Source of the DNA: Teredinibacter purpureus
GTDB taxonomy: Bacteria > Pseudomonadota > Gammaproteobacteria > Pseudomonadales > Cellvibrionaceae
DNA length: 64,000 nt
Assembly (NCBI RefSeq): GCF_014217335.1
Contig: NZ_CP060092.1
Span: 4,557,501 to 4,621,500 of the forward strand
Direction: 5' to 3'
Made by a program: the position numbers and the translations under genes. Numbering within the stretch: the first letter of the stretch is position 1; each line of letters starts with the position of its first letter. The notes under the pieces were generated by a model. That model ran no database searches. It was given only the letters and a program-made list of their open reading frames with translations, and was not told the DNA's origin. Below are positions 47,548 through 56,956 of the stretch, piece by piece.

Positions 47548-48423
47548 ATGTCAGATGTTAAAGCACTCATTCTAGATATACTAAATACGACTCTATTTAC
47601 ATTGAGCGATACCTCCGTAACGGTTAGCAAATTATTGCTTCTTCCGCTCTTACTCTTATTGGGTTTTCTCACACTAAGATGGTTATCTCGTAAAATAGTC
47701 AAGCAATTGGAAGCCAGACATGTCAATGCCGATGTTATTCATTTGGTGAGAAGAATTCTCTTTGTTTTGACACTCATCATTCTGGTTATCACCACACTCG
47801 ATATTTTCAATATACCCTTAACGGCATTTGCGTTTATATCAGGCGCGGTGGCTATTGGCGTAGGTTTTGGCGCGCAAAATATCATTAATAATTTTATTAG
47901 TGGTTGGATACTAATGTGGGAGCGGCCAATTAAGATAGGTGATTTCTTGGAGATTGGTGATACCGCCAAAGGTACAGTAGAGTCAATCAACACCCGCTCT
48001 ACACGCATTCGCCGAGTCGATGGCGTTCATCTTTTAGTCCCCAACAGTCATCTATTGGAAAATGCCGTCGTCAACTGGACATTAATTGATCGACTATCTC
48101 GCACCTCAGTTAAAGTGGGTGTTGCCTATGGCTCACCGGTAAAAAAGGTCGCTGAATTAATCAGGCAGGCGATAGATGAAAATACTCAAATTCTACGCGA
48201 ACCAGAACCGCTAGTTATCTTTGATGACTTTGGCGACAACGCATTGATGTTTGATAGCTCATTCTGGATGAATGCTAGCAGTGAAAGAGATTTACGGGTT
48301 ATTCGTAGTGATATTCGATTTCGCATTGAAGAGCTTTTTCGTGAGCATGATATTGTTATTGCTTTTCCACAGAGGGATATCCATCTCGACGGAACAGTGA
48401 ACATTAAGTCGTGCACTGAATAG
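47548..48423 (+). CDS. MscS-family mechanosensitive channel
   Basis: This is a 291-residue protein with three or four transmembrane helices in the first ~110 residues. The pore helix and beta domain read GAVAIGVGFGAQNIINNFISG, then RPIKIGDFLEIGD and VLVPNSH-like LLVPNSHLLENAVVNW. A C-terminal alpha/beta domain follows. It opens on membrane tension to release solutes at osmotic downshock. It lies 42 bp after zntB and converges on the potassium-channel gene. Confidence 0.88.
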   Translation: MSDVKALILDILNTTLFTLSDTSVTVSKLLLLPLLLLLGFLTLRWLSRKIVKQLEARHVNADVIHLVRRILFVLTLIILVITTLDIFNIPLTAFAFISGAVAIGVGFGAQNIINNFISGWILMWERPIKIGDFLEIGDTAKGTVESINTRSTRIRRVDGVHLLVPNSHLLENAVVNWTLIDRLSRTSVKVGVAYGSPVKKVAELIRQAIDENTQILREPEPLVIFDDFGDNALMFDSSFWMNASSERDLRVIRSDIRFRIEELFREHDIVIAFPQRDIHLDGTVNIKSCTE

Positions 48424-48701
48424 CCCATTAATGGGTATTGAACGTTAACGCCGCGATGAGGAGCACTTCATCCAGATAATAACCCTGCTTACTCATACGC
48501 GTCCAACAATTCCGTTCCCCTAAAGTTGCACCTCTTTATAAAACAGGTAGTGTTTCTGTGCATCGTCACTGCGGGTAAAAACATTGCTTGAGGCTAAAAC
48601 TCTATACCCTCGGATATCAAACTGATCATTGGATAGAGTGTGGAATTCAAAGATTTGAGCAATTTATTGCGGAATAAACTAACTACGAAGGTGCTGCAGG
48701 C

Positions 48702-50432
48702 CTATTCGGATTCAGAATTAAAGCGTCTGAGGAACTCAGCTTCACCTGCCGGGGTGCCAATTAACACAACCTCCCCGCCTTCTGGTAAAATAGAATCCGG
48801 TCCCGGATTAGTCATAGTCTTATCATCCAGATCGATACCAATCACACTGCAGTGGGTCATTTGTCGAAAGTTCGATTCAGCCAATGTTTTTCCTGCCAGC
48901 GTTTTCGGTACCTGAACTTTAAACACATCTAAGCCTTCAGCAATCATCAGCAAGTCACTGCGTTGCAGAAAATTAAAGAGTGCGTTTGCACCCATCGATG
49001 CATAGGACAGCGCAATATCACATCCCGCACGATGCAGTGCCGCCAGATTGCGCTCGAAAGTGGCTCGGCTAATAATCTGTATGTCGGGTCGCAGTAGTCG
49101 ACAGAAAATGGTTAGGTAGATATTGGTTTCATCATCCCTGGGGGTAATGATGACGGTTTGTGCGTTTTTTATGCCCGCTTTTTCCAGTACCATCTTATCA
49201 GCGCCCGAACCAATAATAGTCTTGTCGCTGTCCATAACACGTTCTTCAATCAATTCAACGATGCGATAGTCCATACCACGTCGTTGCAGTGCTGCTGCGG
49301 TTGATCTGCCCACACGGCCTCCGCCGATAATGATGACAGGGTTTGGTTCAGTCGCTGCTTGCTCCGCTTGAAAACTGGCATTGAACTCCTTGAACTGATC
49401 CGCAGAGCCCGCTATAACCAGTAAGGTATCTTCTTCGATGATACTTTCAGGTTGCGCAATTTCAAATGTTCCTCGCGCCCAGTAGCCAATAATGCTGATG
49501 CTGGTTATCGTTTGGGCTTCCAGATACCCCTTTCCAACAAGGGTCGTACGCGTTGAATCAACCTCCGCAATCAGCAGGTCATCAATCCTGCCGATGATAT
49601 GTGGAAACTTCGAACTACCCGCAATTCTGCGGCTCAGTGCCTCTGCCATTAGCTTTGTAAGTTCAAGCACCTGGCTGCACCCTGCCAGTTTCAGTACCTC
49701 TACAGCCGCCTCTTCTCTTGCGGTCGCTATCACCGGTGTTGAATCCGTCACCCCGCGTATCGTAAAAACGACAGAAGTATTCACGATATCGTCGCGTGTT
49801 GTTGCTACCATCGCCGCTTCTTCAACACGGGCCTGAACCCATGTGTCAGGGTCATTTAACTCACCGAACATCGCATTGATGCCATCGTCAATCAGATTAA
49901 TCACCTGGTCGAGTTCTTGAAGGACAACAATATAGGAGTAATTGAAATGCTCTAGTTTATCTATTAGCGCACGTGCTACCGGGCTGTAGAACGTTAGAAT
50001 CACATGATCGCTCATCTGTGCTGAAACACTTCGATGAATCTGATTGGCTGCGCGGGCTTTCATCCAAGGCTCATAAAACATTTCGATAAAAGTAAAAGGC
50101 AAAATAATCAGCAGAAAGATCATGCCTGATAGCAGTACGATGATAGAAAACACTCGACCAATGTCACTCACAAAACTGATGTCACCGTAGCCTAGCGTAG
50201 ACATCGTTGACAGCGTCCAGTAAAGACCGGAGATCATTGAATGCTGCTGCCCCTCATAGGCCATCAGCAACTGGAAAATAACAGCGTATCCAGAGATTAA
50301 GCCCGTCAGAATTAATATAAAACGCAAAAATTGTTTCACATCACGCCGCCTGATCAGCTTCTTCAAACGAGATGACAGCAACTCACATTTGACACTAATC
50401 CAAGTGTTTACTGAATGTTTATTTTCTGACAT
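48702..50432 (-). CDS. Two-RCK potassium channel
   Basis: This is a 576-residue protein. The N-terminal pore module has two transmembrane helices and a selectivity filter TLGYGD at residues 79-84. Two RCK (TrkA-N/TrkA-C) units follow; the second has a clear dinucleotide motif VIIIGGGRVGRSTAA, while the first lacks a Gly-rich loop (ILTFYSPVARAL). It resembles bacterial Kch/MthK-type channels gated by nucleotides or ions. It is divergent from nothing nearby and converges with the MscS gene; about 280 bp between them hold no gene. Confidence 0.88.
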   Translation of the reverse strand: MSENKHSVNTWISVKCELLSSRLKKLIRRRDVKQFLRFILILTGLISGYAVIFQLLMAYEGQQHSMISGLYWTLSTMSTLGYGDISFVSDIGRVFSIIVLLSGMIFLLIILPFTFIEMFYEPWMKARAANQIHRSVSAQMSDHVILTFYSPVARALIDKLEHFNYSYIVVLQELDQVINLIDDGINAMFGELNDPDTWVQARVEEAAMVATTRDDIVNTSVVFTIRGVTDSTPVIATAREEAAVEVLKLAGCSQVLELTKLMAEALSRRIAGSSKFPHIIGRIDDLLIAEVDSTRTTLVGKGYLEAQTITSISIIGYWARGTFEIAQPESIIEEDTLLVIAGSADQFKEFNASFQAEQAATEPNPVIIIGGGRVGRSTAAALQRRGMDYRIVELIEERVMDSDKTIIGSGADKMVLEKAGIKNAQTVIITPRDDETNIYLTIFCRLLRPDIQIISRATFERNLAALHRAGCDIALSYASMGANALFNFLQRSDLLMIAEGLDVFKVQVPKTLAGKTLAESNFRQMTHCSVIGIDLDDKTMTNPGPDSILPEGGEVVLIGTPAGEAEFLRRFNSESE

Positions 50433-50682
50433 TACATTTCCACACGGAGGAGAATAGCTTAATTATCAGCACTACTGACATCCATTTTTACCGTTTGACT
50501 TTTTAATCGGGTAGGACACCAGGCATTATTCTCATCGACGTTTTCCTGGCAACGAAAATGCATTGCCTAAAAAACTACGTCTTGGTAAAAAATCAGTAAT
50601 ACTAATAAATAGGGTGTTTGAACTAATGATTCATACATGATAGCTGACTACTTAAAGTAAATTTCTGATACTTTTTTGATGT

Positions 50683-51273
50683 CTATTTTTGCTGCCTGAG
50701 TTTGATTTCTATAGTCGAAGCAACGGATATTACACCCTCTGTATTGTAAGCGAGAACAATAGCACGGCCGATAAATCCTGGTGGAAGACGACCCCCTGAT
50801 AATGATACTTTGCCATTACGGGATTGCACTTTGATAACACTTCTGGCCAACACTGGATCATTAGCATAGCCTTGTACTATTTTTACGCGAATACTCTCAT
50901 CACTTATAGCGGCTTCGACAGCCTTACTCGCTTTTTTCTTCGTCCGTATAACACGACCATTGCGGGTCATTTCGTCTTCGACAAAAATAGGCGATAAATC
51001 TAGCATTAACGCAGTCGCAGCGGATAGATTAACACTATCATTAGCGTCTTTTTTGTGTGCCGGCTCTACTGCAGTTGCATCACCACTATTCTCATAGCCG
51101 CTATACAAATTATATTTTATGGCGATAAATACGGTTAATCCAATACCAACAACAGCGCCCAATAAAAAAGTGTAAGCCAAGGATTTAAATGATGTCCGAT
51201 TATTCTCCATGGATATAATCTCCTCACTTTGGTTCATTGACTGACCAATCGTGTTTGTCTGTTTAGCACTCAA
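50683..51273 (-). CDS. BON-like membrane protein coupled to an ECF sigma factor
   Basis: This is a 196-residue protein with a ~30-residue cytoplasmic N-terminus and one transmembrane helix (about residues 33-52, YTFLLGAVVGIGLTVFIAI). The periplasmic part ends in a BON-like domain (residues ~115-193, IKVQSRNGKVSLSGG and ending with a STIEIKL strand). Its start overlaps the sigma-factor stop by 4 bp. The topology and coupling suggest an anti-sigma factor or envelope sensor, but I do not recognise a known anti-sigma domain. Its role is an inference from position. Confidence 0.7.
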   Translation of the reverse strand: MSAKQTNTIGQSMNQSEEIISMENNRTSFKSLAYTFLLGAVVGIGLTVFIAIKYNLYSGYENSGDATAVEPAHKKDANDSVNLSAATALMLDLSPIFVEDEMTRNGRVIRTKKKASKAVEAAISDESIRVKIVQGYANDPVLARSVIKVQSRNGKVSLSGGRLPPGFIGRAIVLAYNTEGVISVASTIEIKLRQQK

Positions 51274-51854
51274 AGTTGTTCTTTCAATTTTTCCAATGCG
51301 CGATAAAAACGCATTTTAGTAGCGCTAAGCCCCAACTCCATCAGGGTGGCGATCTCTGCCAAAGATAGCTCGCTAACAAAACGTAAACTGAGAATATGTT
51401 GTTCTTCCTCACTTAAACAATCAACCATAACATCGAAGCTATCCCTCCATAATGACTCCGGTGACTCATCCTGTTGATCGTTATGGTTATCATCGCTCTG
51501 CTCTGTAAACGCAGAATAGAACGCCCGATCCCGCTTCAGTTTTTGATGGCGACTAAAGCAGGTATTATGAATAATTTTTGTCAGCCAGGTTTTAAACGCT
51601 GAGCGCTCTTGAAAACGCGGCAAGCCATTGAACACTTTAAGCAAGATAACTTGACTGGCTTCTTCAGCTTCACCGCTATCACGCAATATGCCAAAGCAGG
51701 TGCGGTAGATGAGAGGGTAATAGCGTTTGATCAACAGTTCATAGGACCGAGTCACATAAGGCAACTCTTTAATAGCCTGCGCGACCAACTCGGTATCGCC
51801 ACAGTCAGCCGAAGGCGTGTTACTCGTCACCATGGGTTCCTGAGCCAACAGCAT
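51270..51854 (-). CDS. ECF-type RNA polymerase sigma factor
   Basis: This is a 194-residue sigma-70-like protein with region 2 (YYPLIYRTCFGILRDSGEAEE, then ASQVILLKVFNGLPRF) and region 4 (LSLRFVSELSLAEIATLMEL, ending in ATKMRFYRALEKLKEQL). There is no region 3, as in ECF factors. It should direct transcription of a small regulon, perhaps the neighbouring channel and stress genes. Its overlap with the BON membrane protein gene suggests they act together. A possible shorter start is at the Met of MVTSNTPSAD. Confidence 0.88.
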   Translation of the reverse strand: MLLAQEPMVTSNTPSADCGDTELVAQAIKELPYVTRSYELLIKRYYPLIYRTCFGILRDSGEAEEASQVILLKVFNGLPRFQERSAFKTWLTKIIHNTCFSRHQKLKRDRAFYSAFTEQSDDNHNDQQDESPESLWRDSFDVMVDCLSEEEQHILSLRFVSELSLAEIATLMELGLSATKMRFYRALEKLKEQL

Positions 51855-51899
51855 AATATCGCATCCTTAAATGGCCGCGATGAATAAATGAATAGGCGT

Positions 51900-52730
51900 T
51901 CAGCGCTTCACGCTGACTTTGGCATTGATAATGATCGTATTAGCGACCGAGACCAGGTCGCCGTCTTGTTGTTTGATCTGGGTTTTAACCGTACCAATAC
52001 TTTCCAACGTACCGCGAATATCGTCCAGTTGTATTTGATCCCCGGCGCGGTATAAGTCACGCGCATACACGCCAGCGAGAATATTGGCAGAAAGATCGCG
52101 ACTACCCAAGCCAAGAGACAATGCAGCGGCAATGCCAATAGCGGCAATAAAAATCGAAATAACTGTATCCAATAAGCCTGTATCAATCTCCAACCGGCCA
52201 ATCGACAGCGACACAATCACCACAAATAATAAACCATAAACCGCTGATGCCAGAGGTTTCGCATACTCTACACCGATGCCTTCGGCACCGGTACGAATCA
52301 AATCGCGAACAAAGTGTGCCACGAACAAACCTATAATAAGAATAAGGGCTGCCGCGATGACCTTGGGCAAGTACATGACAAATTCATCAATGGTTTCCGA
52401 TACTCTGGGCAAACCCAAGGCCTCAGTAGCCGTCACCAGGAATGTCAGCATAATGATCCAGAACGCGATTTTGCCGATGATTTCAGCAGCATCGAGCGTG
52501 ATATTGGCACGCGCCATCGTCGCCGCTACACCCACCTTCTTGCTGAGTTCATTAAACCCTGCTTTATTGAGTCCTTTGGCTAACACAAATCCAACAAATC
52601 TAGCGACAAAGTAACCTATTACGAGTAATAAAATAGCCCCCAGCAAATTAGGTAAAAAACCGGCAAGCTTACCCCAAAGAGTAGTCATTACAGTGAGAAT
52701 CGTTTCGCTCCAGACATTGACTTTTTCCAT
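51900..52730 (-). CDS. Mechanosensitive-channel-like protein with TM-helix repeats
   Basis: This is a 276-residue membrane protein with four or five hydrophobic helices. Two conserved TM-helix repeats (LLGAILLLVIGYFVARFVG and YLPKVIAAALILIIGLFVA) precede an MscS-like pore and beta stretch (LSLGLGSRDLSANILAGVYA, RAGDQIQLDDIRGTLESIG). It lacks the large C-terminal domain of MscS. It is predicted to release osmolytes or conduct ions. It is upstream of the sigma-factor gene on the same strand with a 45-bp gap. Confidence 0.82.
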   Translation of the reverse strand: MEKVNVWSETILTVMTTLWGKLAGFLPNLLGAILLLVIGYFVARFVGFVLAKGLNKAGFNELSKKVGVAATMARANITLDAAEIIGKIAFWIIMLTFLVTATEALGLPRVSETIDEFVMYLPKVIAAALILIIGLFVAHFVRDLIRTGAEGIGVEYAKPLASAVYGLLFVVIVSLSIGRLEIDTGLLDTVISIFIAAIGIAAALSLGLGSRDLSANILAGVYARDLYRAGDQIQLDDIRGTLESIGTVKTQIKQQDGDLVSVANTIIINAKVSVKR

Positions 52731-52777
52731 GATGTACTCCTCAAAATATTGTAAGATTATTTAGGCAAAAAAGGTTT

Positions 52778-53050
52778 TTAATCGCTATTAGCTCTAAATT
52801 TTTTAGTGTTTTCAGTCGATGTGAAACGTCTTCCTTTTCTTGCCGCTGAGGCGGCTACTATCGGCGCGCAAAAAGCCAATAAGAAGGCAAAGAAAGACGA
52901 AATAGCGAGCGTTAATAAATCACGGGCGCCGGTCTGTACACTGGCTTGCCGAACAGTTATTTCGAGGAGTCCTTCCAGGGCTGGTGGTTCTGGAATTTCA
53001 ATTCCCAATCTATCGCGCAACTGCTTTTCTTCGTCTGAAAGGTCGTTCAT
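52778..53050 (-). CDS. Small single-pass membrane protein, unknown
   Basis: This 90-residue protein is one I do not recognise. A charged N-terminal half (NDLSDEEKQLRDRLGIEIPE) precedes one transmembrane segment (about residues 47-69, TLAISSFFAFLLAFCAPIVA) and a basic tail RKGRRF. It sits 47 bp upstream of the mechanosensitive-channel gene and could be an accessory subunit, which is only a positional guess. Confidence 0.6.
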   Translation of the reverse strand: MNDLSDEEKQLRDRLGIEIPEPPALEGLLEITVRQASVQTGARDLLTLAISSFFAFLLAFCAPIVAASAARKGRRFTSTENTKKFRANSD

Positions 53051-53137
53051 AGCGTATCCTCTGTTTCGATCATAGACTCAGCGATAAGCAGCAAAGTCAC
53101 AATTTTATTCACCACTCTACTCCAATGCATTTTGCCG

Positions 53138-53632
53138 CTATTCACTGCCCTCAACAGACTGGGCCAATCGTGGTAAAAGCAATGGTCCGGCATGGTGGAA
53201 AAGCAACGGCGTATTTTCACCCTGGAGTTTCACGCTACCACTGATTTCATAAGACGATGATGTTGTACGGCTTAAGGCAGTAAGAATATCAGACAGATGT
53301 TGATCATACGCCAGGGATACCGGAACTCGAACTGAGCGTTCGCTGTTCGCAGAAAAGTGTTCTTGCTGCTGAATACGACCGTATTTGATGTGAGTTTGAT
53401 TCAAAGTAAGGCCGTAGAGAATCGTTTCAACAACCATATCGACTGAATTAGGATTGCGAACCTCTAAGTCTATAACGATATGCACCACATCCAGATTGAA
53501 GGAAACCAGTGCTATATCTCGCAACTGAATCATCGGCGGTTTTAGCTGTGTGGTTTCAGCAACCAACGGCGCTTGCCACAGTAGCGAGAGAAGTACCGAT
53601 ATAATAACGAACAATCTGCAGCGCAGTTTCAT
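53138..53632 (-). CDS. LEA-2/WHy-like exported protein
   Basis: This is a 164-residue protein with a signal peptide (MKLRCRLFVIISVLLSLLWQ, cleaved near LVAET). The mature domain (VVHIVIDLEVRNPNSVDMVV, LYGLTLNQTHIKYGRI, RSVRVPVSLAYDQHLSDI) matches the water-stress and hypersensitive-response (WHy/LEA-2) beta fold. Bacterial homologues are linked to desiccation and osmotic tolerance. I start at 53632 because the open frame upstream has no export signal; the longer 209-residue reading is less likely. Confidence 0.78.
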   Translation of the reverse strand: MKLRCRLFVIISVLLSLLWQAPLVAETTQLKPPMIQLRDIALVSFNLDVVHIVIDLEVRNPNSVDMVVETILYGLTLNQTHIKYGRIQQQEHFSANSERSVRVPVSLAYDQHLSDILTALSRTTSSSYEISGSVKLQGENTPLLFHHAGPLLLPRLAQSVEGSE

Positions 53633-53858
53633 TGATGCACTGCCTGTTATTACTGCTATTTTCTTAGCACTTGGTTTTTTTACTGCCCTGTAGGATATCA
53701 ACACCGGCGAGATGCCCCGCGTAGATAACGGTATGGCGTACTCAGTCTTGTTAATAGGCCTTCTCATTGCCGTTTTGTCCAGAGCTTTCTATTTAGATTG
53801 TTTACGTCGTTTTCAAATCAATTCTTATTTTGGCCTTGTAAACTTCCCACGCTGCCGA

Positions 53859-54707
53859 TTATGTTTTGATGAGCAGCATGTCACAAGGTGGCGACTCTAA
53901 CAACGCGCTGGTTGTACTGCCGACCCAAAAATGTCCCAAGCGCGTCCTCGCCACCAAGCCGATAACGAGCAAATCACTGTGGTTCGCTTTTATATATTCC
54001 GGGAGTACATTTTCAGGATTACCCTGTAGTAGCGTGGTTTGCGATGCTTTCACCGCCGATTCTTTGGCAAAATCATCCAGTCCTTCACGGTGTATTCCCA
54101 AAATAGCCGTTTTATGCTCCAAAAAAACTCCCGGTACAAAACAACAATGAATCAATTGCCAATTGGCATCCAGTCTACCGCCCCACTTTTTAGCCCATTT
54201 AACAATCGATGTATCCAGTGTTTTCGGACGTGCGTTTTCATGCAGCGGATCAACCGCAGCCACCACTTTGAAGGGGGTATGCCATGACGTTGTTGTCAGC
54301 AGCAATACCGAACAAGGAAGCTGGCCAAGCTGCTGGAAAATCGAATGCCTTTTACCCGGTGGTTGATTGTCGATAATCAGCAGATTCTTTTCTTGAGCGT
54401 TCAGGCATTTATCTAGCGAGATCAAATAGTCCGCATCGATAACATCAACTACTCTGTGCTTGATATTATTATCGCCCAATGAACGCTGCACATAGCTGGT
54501 TAATTGGTTTTGTTGAGTTCTACTGTGCTCTAATAGCTGGGTGTTTTGCGGCCACTCTGGCAGATACCAGCGTTCAAAACTGCGTATTCGTTTATCCACG
54601 ATAATATCTATCGATACAGCAAAAATAGTCGCTATCTCGATAACCTTTTGTAGTGTTATATCAGAGACGGTAAAACGCGCATCAATAAACCAAATAACTT
54701 TATTCAT
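53859..54707 (-). CDS. Tandem universal stress protein
   Basis: This is a 282-residue protein with two UspA-like halves. The second ends with the nucleotide-binding pattern HSDLLVIGLVARTRLGHFWVGSTTSALL. The first half is degenerate. UspE-type tandem proteins respond to starvation, oxidants and osmotic stress. It lies between the LEA-2-like gene and the MgtE gene on the same strand. Confidence 0.85.
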   Translation of the reverse strand: MNKVIWFIDARFTVSDITLQKVIEIATIFAVSIDIIVDKRIRSFERWYLPEWPQNTQLLEHSRTQQNQLTSYVQRSLGDNNIKHRVVDVIDADYLISLDKCLNAQEKNLLIIDNQPPGKRHSIFQQLGQLPCSVLLLTTTSWHTPFKVVAAVDPLHENARPKTLDTSIVKWAKKWGGRLDANWQLIHCCFVPGVFLEHKTAILGIHREGLDDFAKESAVKASQTTLLQGNPENVLPEYIKANHSDLLVIGLVARTRLGHFWVGSTTSALLESPPCDMLLIKT

Positions 54708-54767
54708 AGGTTTTTCTCCCCGCTACACTATCCACACTTTTTGATAAAGTGCTACCGGCGCTCCGGC

Positions 54768-56111
54768 TCATACCAGCATGCTGGACAGTGCTGTAGCGAT
54801 ACCCAAAAAAGACATAAATCCGGCGATATCCGTCACCGTTGTCAGAATGATTGAGGACGACTGCGCTGGGTCTTGCCCCAGTTTTTTGAGGCAAATAGGT
54901 ACCAATGCACCAGCCATTCCGGCAATCGTCATAGAGATCACCATGGATACGGCTATCACTAACGCAAGACCTAGACTCTTACTCCAAAAATAAACGCCCA
55001 CAGCGCATGTCAGCGCAATCGCGATACCATTGATCAAGCCGGCACTGGCTTCTTTAAACAGCACATTAAACCAATGGCGAGTAGTAATCTCACGCAGAGT
55101 CAATCCCCGCATAGTAACAGCGAGCGCCTGCGCGCCGGTGTTACCCGACTGCCCAGCAACGACCGGCATCAATACGGCAAGTGCAGTAAACTGTGCGATC
55201 GTGCCTTCAAACAAGCCCACAACGGAGGCCGCCAAAAAACCCGTTAATAAGTTTATTTGCAGCCAGGGTTGGCGCTTGCGCACGGCGAACAAGCTGCTCG
55301 ATAAGGCCCGTTCGTCGGCGCTGGCACCCACCATAGTTTGCAGATCAGCCGCAATATTCTCTTTTAATACTTCAATCGCGTTAGCGCCGCGGATAATACC
55401 GAGTAAACGGTGGTGGATGTCGACAACCGGCAGGATGTCGATGGCGTTTTTCTGTAGTTTTTCAGCGACCTCCTCTTTGGGATCTAGCGCAGTCACGAAT
55501 ACGGTAATCGAACGACTCAGCTCTGCCAACGTTTCTGTTGGCTGCGCTGCTACCAAGTCGATCAGGTCAACCTGCCCGTGCAAGCGCCTGTCGTTATCCA
55601 ACGTATACAGTCGACGGCGCATAATGGCGGGGTGCTGTGTCAGCTGCACCATGGCTTCTTCTACGGTAATCGTCATGCTAAACGTCAGCACGCCAGTATC
55701 CATCATATGGCCGGCGCAGTTGGATGGATAATCCAGTAACTCGCGCAGTTCATGAGCCTGTGATTCAGCCATTAAGCCCAGATAGCGCTCGCGCTGGCTC
55801 TCATCAAAGCGACTGATCAAGCTCGCACAAGGGCCTGCATCCAGGGCCCTTAGCAACTCAAGAGCGACTGGGTCCGGTGTCAGTGGCAAGATATGACTTG
55901 CTGCCGGTGGTGTGATGTCTGCCCAGACACGCTGGCGCAGCGCTGAAGGTTGTGACGCGAGAATGTGCGCTGCGTCCTCCGGTGTTAAGGATTCCAGTTT
56001 GCGTGCGGCATCGCGTGGGTAACCGCGAAAAAATGCCTGTGTCAGTGCCTCTGCGGACGTTGACACAGCAGCCTCTGCTTGCTCGGGTAATACCGCTGTA
56101 TCGACTGTCAT
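54768..56111 (-). CDS. mgtE: MgtE-family magnesium transporter
   Basis: This is a 447-residue protein. An N-terminal MgtE_N superhelix (about residues 20-130) is followed by a CBS pair (about 140-260) and a C-terminal five-helix MgtE pore, with VVAGQSGNTGAQALAVTMRG and TDIAGFMSFLGIA. The gene overlaps the upstream soluble homologue by 4 bp (ATGA). It conducts Mg and closes when cytosolic Mg is high. Confidence 0.9.
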   Translation of the reverse strand: MTVDTAVLPEQAEAAVSTSAEALTQAFFRGYPRDAARKLESLTPEDAAHILASQPSALRQRVWADITPPAASHILPLTPDPVALELLRALDAGPCASLISRFDESQRERYLGLMAESQAHELRELLDYPSNCAGHMMDTGVLTFSMTITVEEAMVQLTQHPAIMRRRLYTLDNDRRLHGQVDLIDLVAAQPTETLAELSRSITVFVTALDPKEEVAEKLQKNAIDILPVVDIHHRLLGIIRGANAIEVLKENIAADLQTMVGASADERALSSSLFAVRKRQPWLQINLLTGFLAASVVGLFEGTIAQFTALAVLMPVVAGQSGNTGAQALAVTMRGLTLREITTRHWFNVLFKEASAGLINGIAIALTCAVGVYFWSKSLGLALVIAVSMVISMTIAGMAGALVPICLKKLGQDPAQSSSIILTTVTDIAGFMSFLGIATALSSMLV

Positions 56112-56956
56112 GAGGATTCACCCATTAATGAGCCAGACTGCGGCTTATTCAGCAGTCCCAGTAATGCAATCAAAGTGCCCTTATAAGCCTCACCCATTTC
56201 GCCCAATAAATCATCTTGAGATACCGCGCGGGATGTTTCACCGAACTGCTCCAGGCTGCGCCGTAAATCGGCATGGCGTAATAAACCCACTAACTGTTTG
56301 TCACGGTTAAGTACCGGTAAGGTGTCATAGCACTGCCAGCCCTCATGACGGGCAGCCGCCGCCAAACTGGTTCTACTCGACAAGACTGGAGGCCCATCCT
56401 TACTCAGTTGAGAAACCGGAGACTCTCCCTTTGCACGTAACAAATCCCTTAGATAGACCTGGCCTATCGGGTGATTTTCATTATCGACAAGCAGCAGCGC
56501 ATCGCCCAGTAGTGAACTGTCCTCGACCGTGAAACGCTGTAGTGCTTCAGCCACCCGACAATTAGGCGGTAACATGATGATATCCGCATGCATCCAGGCA
56601 CCTACCGAATCATCAGAATAACTCAGCAATAGGCGGCACAGTATCGCGTTTTTTTCGGGCAGAGCCTTAAGCAAATCGTTGCGCACGGGTTTGCTTATGT
56701 ATCTCAATATAGCCGCAGTTCGGTTGGCATTAATAACGCAGAGCAGTGCCGCCGCCATATCTAACGGCCAGTGAGTACACAGTCTGGCAACATAGGACGG
56801 CAACATAGTGGCGATCAGTTGGCGACCCTGAGTTAATGGCAACGCCAAAATAAATTCGGCCGCATTGCTCTGTGGTTGCAACTCCAGTTGACGTGCGGCG
56901 TCATCGGGGTGCTGTTGAATAAACGTTAACACAACATCCAGTTCACGAGGGCTCAT
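56108..56956 (-). CDS. Soluble MgtE-N plus CBS protein without pore
   Basis: This is a 282-residue protein that has the MgtE_N helical domain (about residues 5-120) and a CBS pair (about 125-245, LLVDNENHPIGQVYLRDLLR and PVLNRDKQLVGLLRHADLRR), but no transmembrane helices. It resembles the cytoplasmic half of the MgtE encoded just downstream, and both ends of the gene overlap neighbours by 4 bp. It may act as a regulatory subunit or hetero-partner of that transporter; this is inference. The last ~30 residues are a short tail. Confidence 0.8.
   Translation of the reverse strand: MSPRELDVVLTFIQQHPDDAARQLELQPQSNAAEFILALPLTQGRQLIATMLPSYVARLCTHWPLDMAAALLCVINANRTAAILRYISKPVRNDLLKALPEKNAILCRLLLSYSDDSVGAWMHADIIMLPPNCRVAEALQRFTVEDSSLLGDALLLVDNENHPIGQVYLRDLLRAKGESPVSQLSKDGPPVLSSRTSLAAAARHEGWQCYDTLPVLNRDKQLVGLLRHADLRRSLEQFGETSRAVSQDDLLGEMGEAYKGTLIALLGLLNKPQSGSLMGESS

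Noticed and set aside
48424-48701. Possible small gene between MscS and the potassium channel
   Set aside because: Short plus-strand frame lies partly antisense to the channel gene, without a ribosome site or protein-like composition. The CCCATTAATGGG palindrome there has no T-run.
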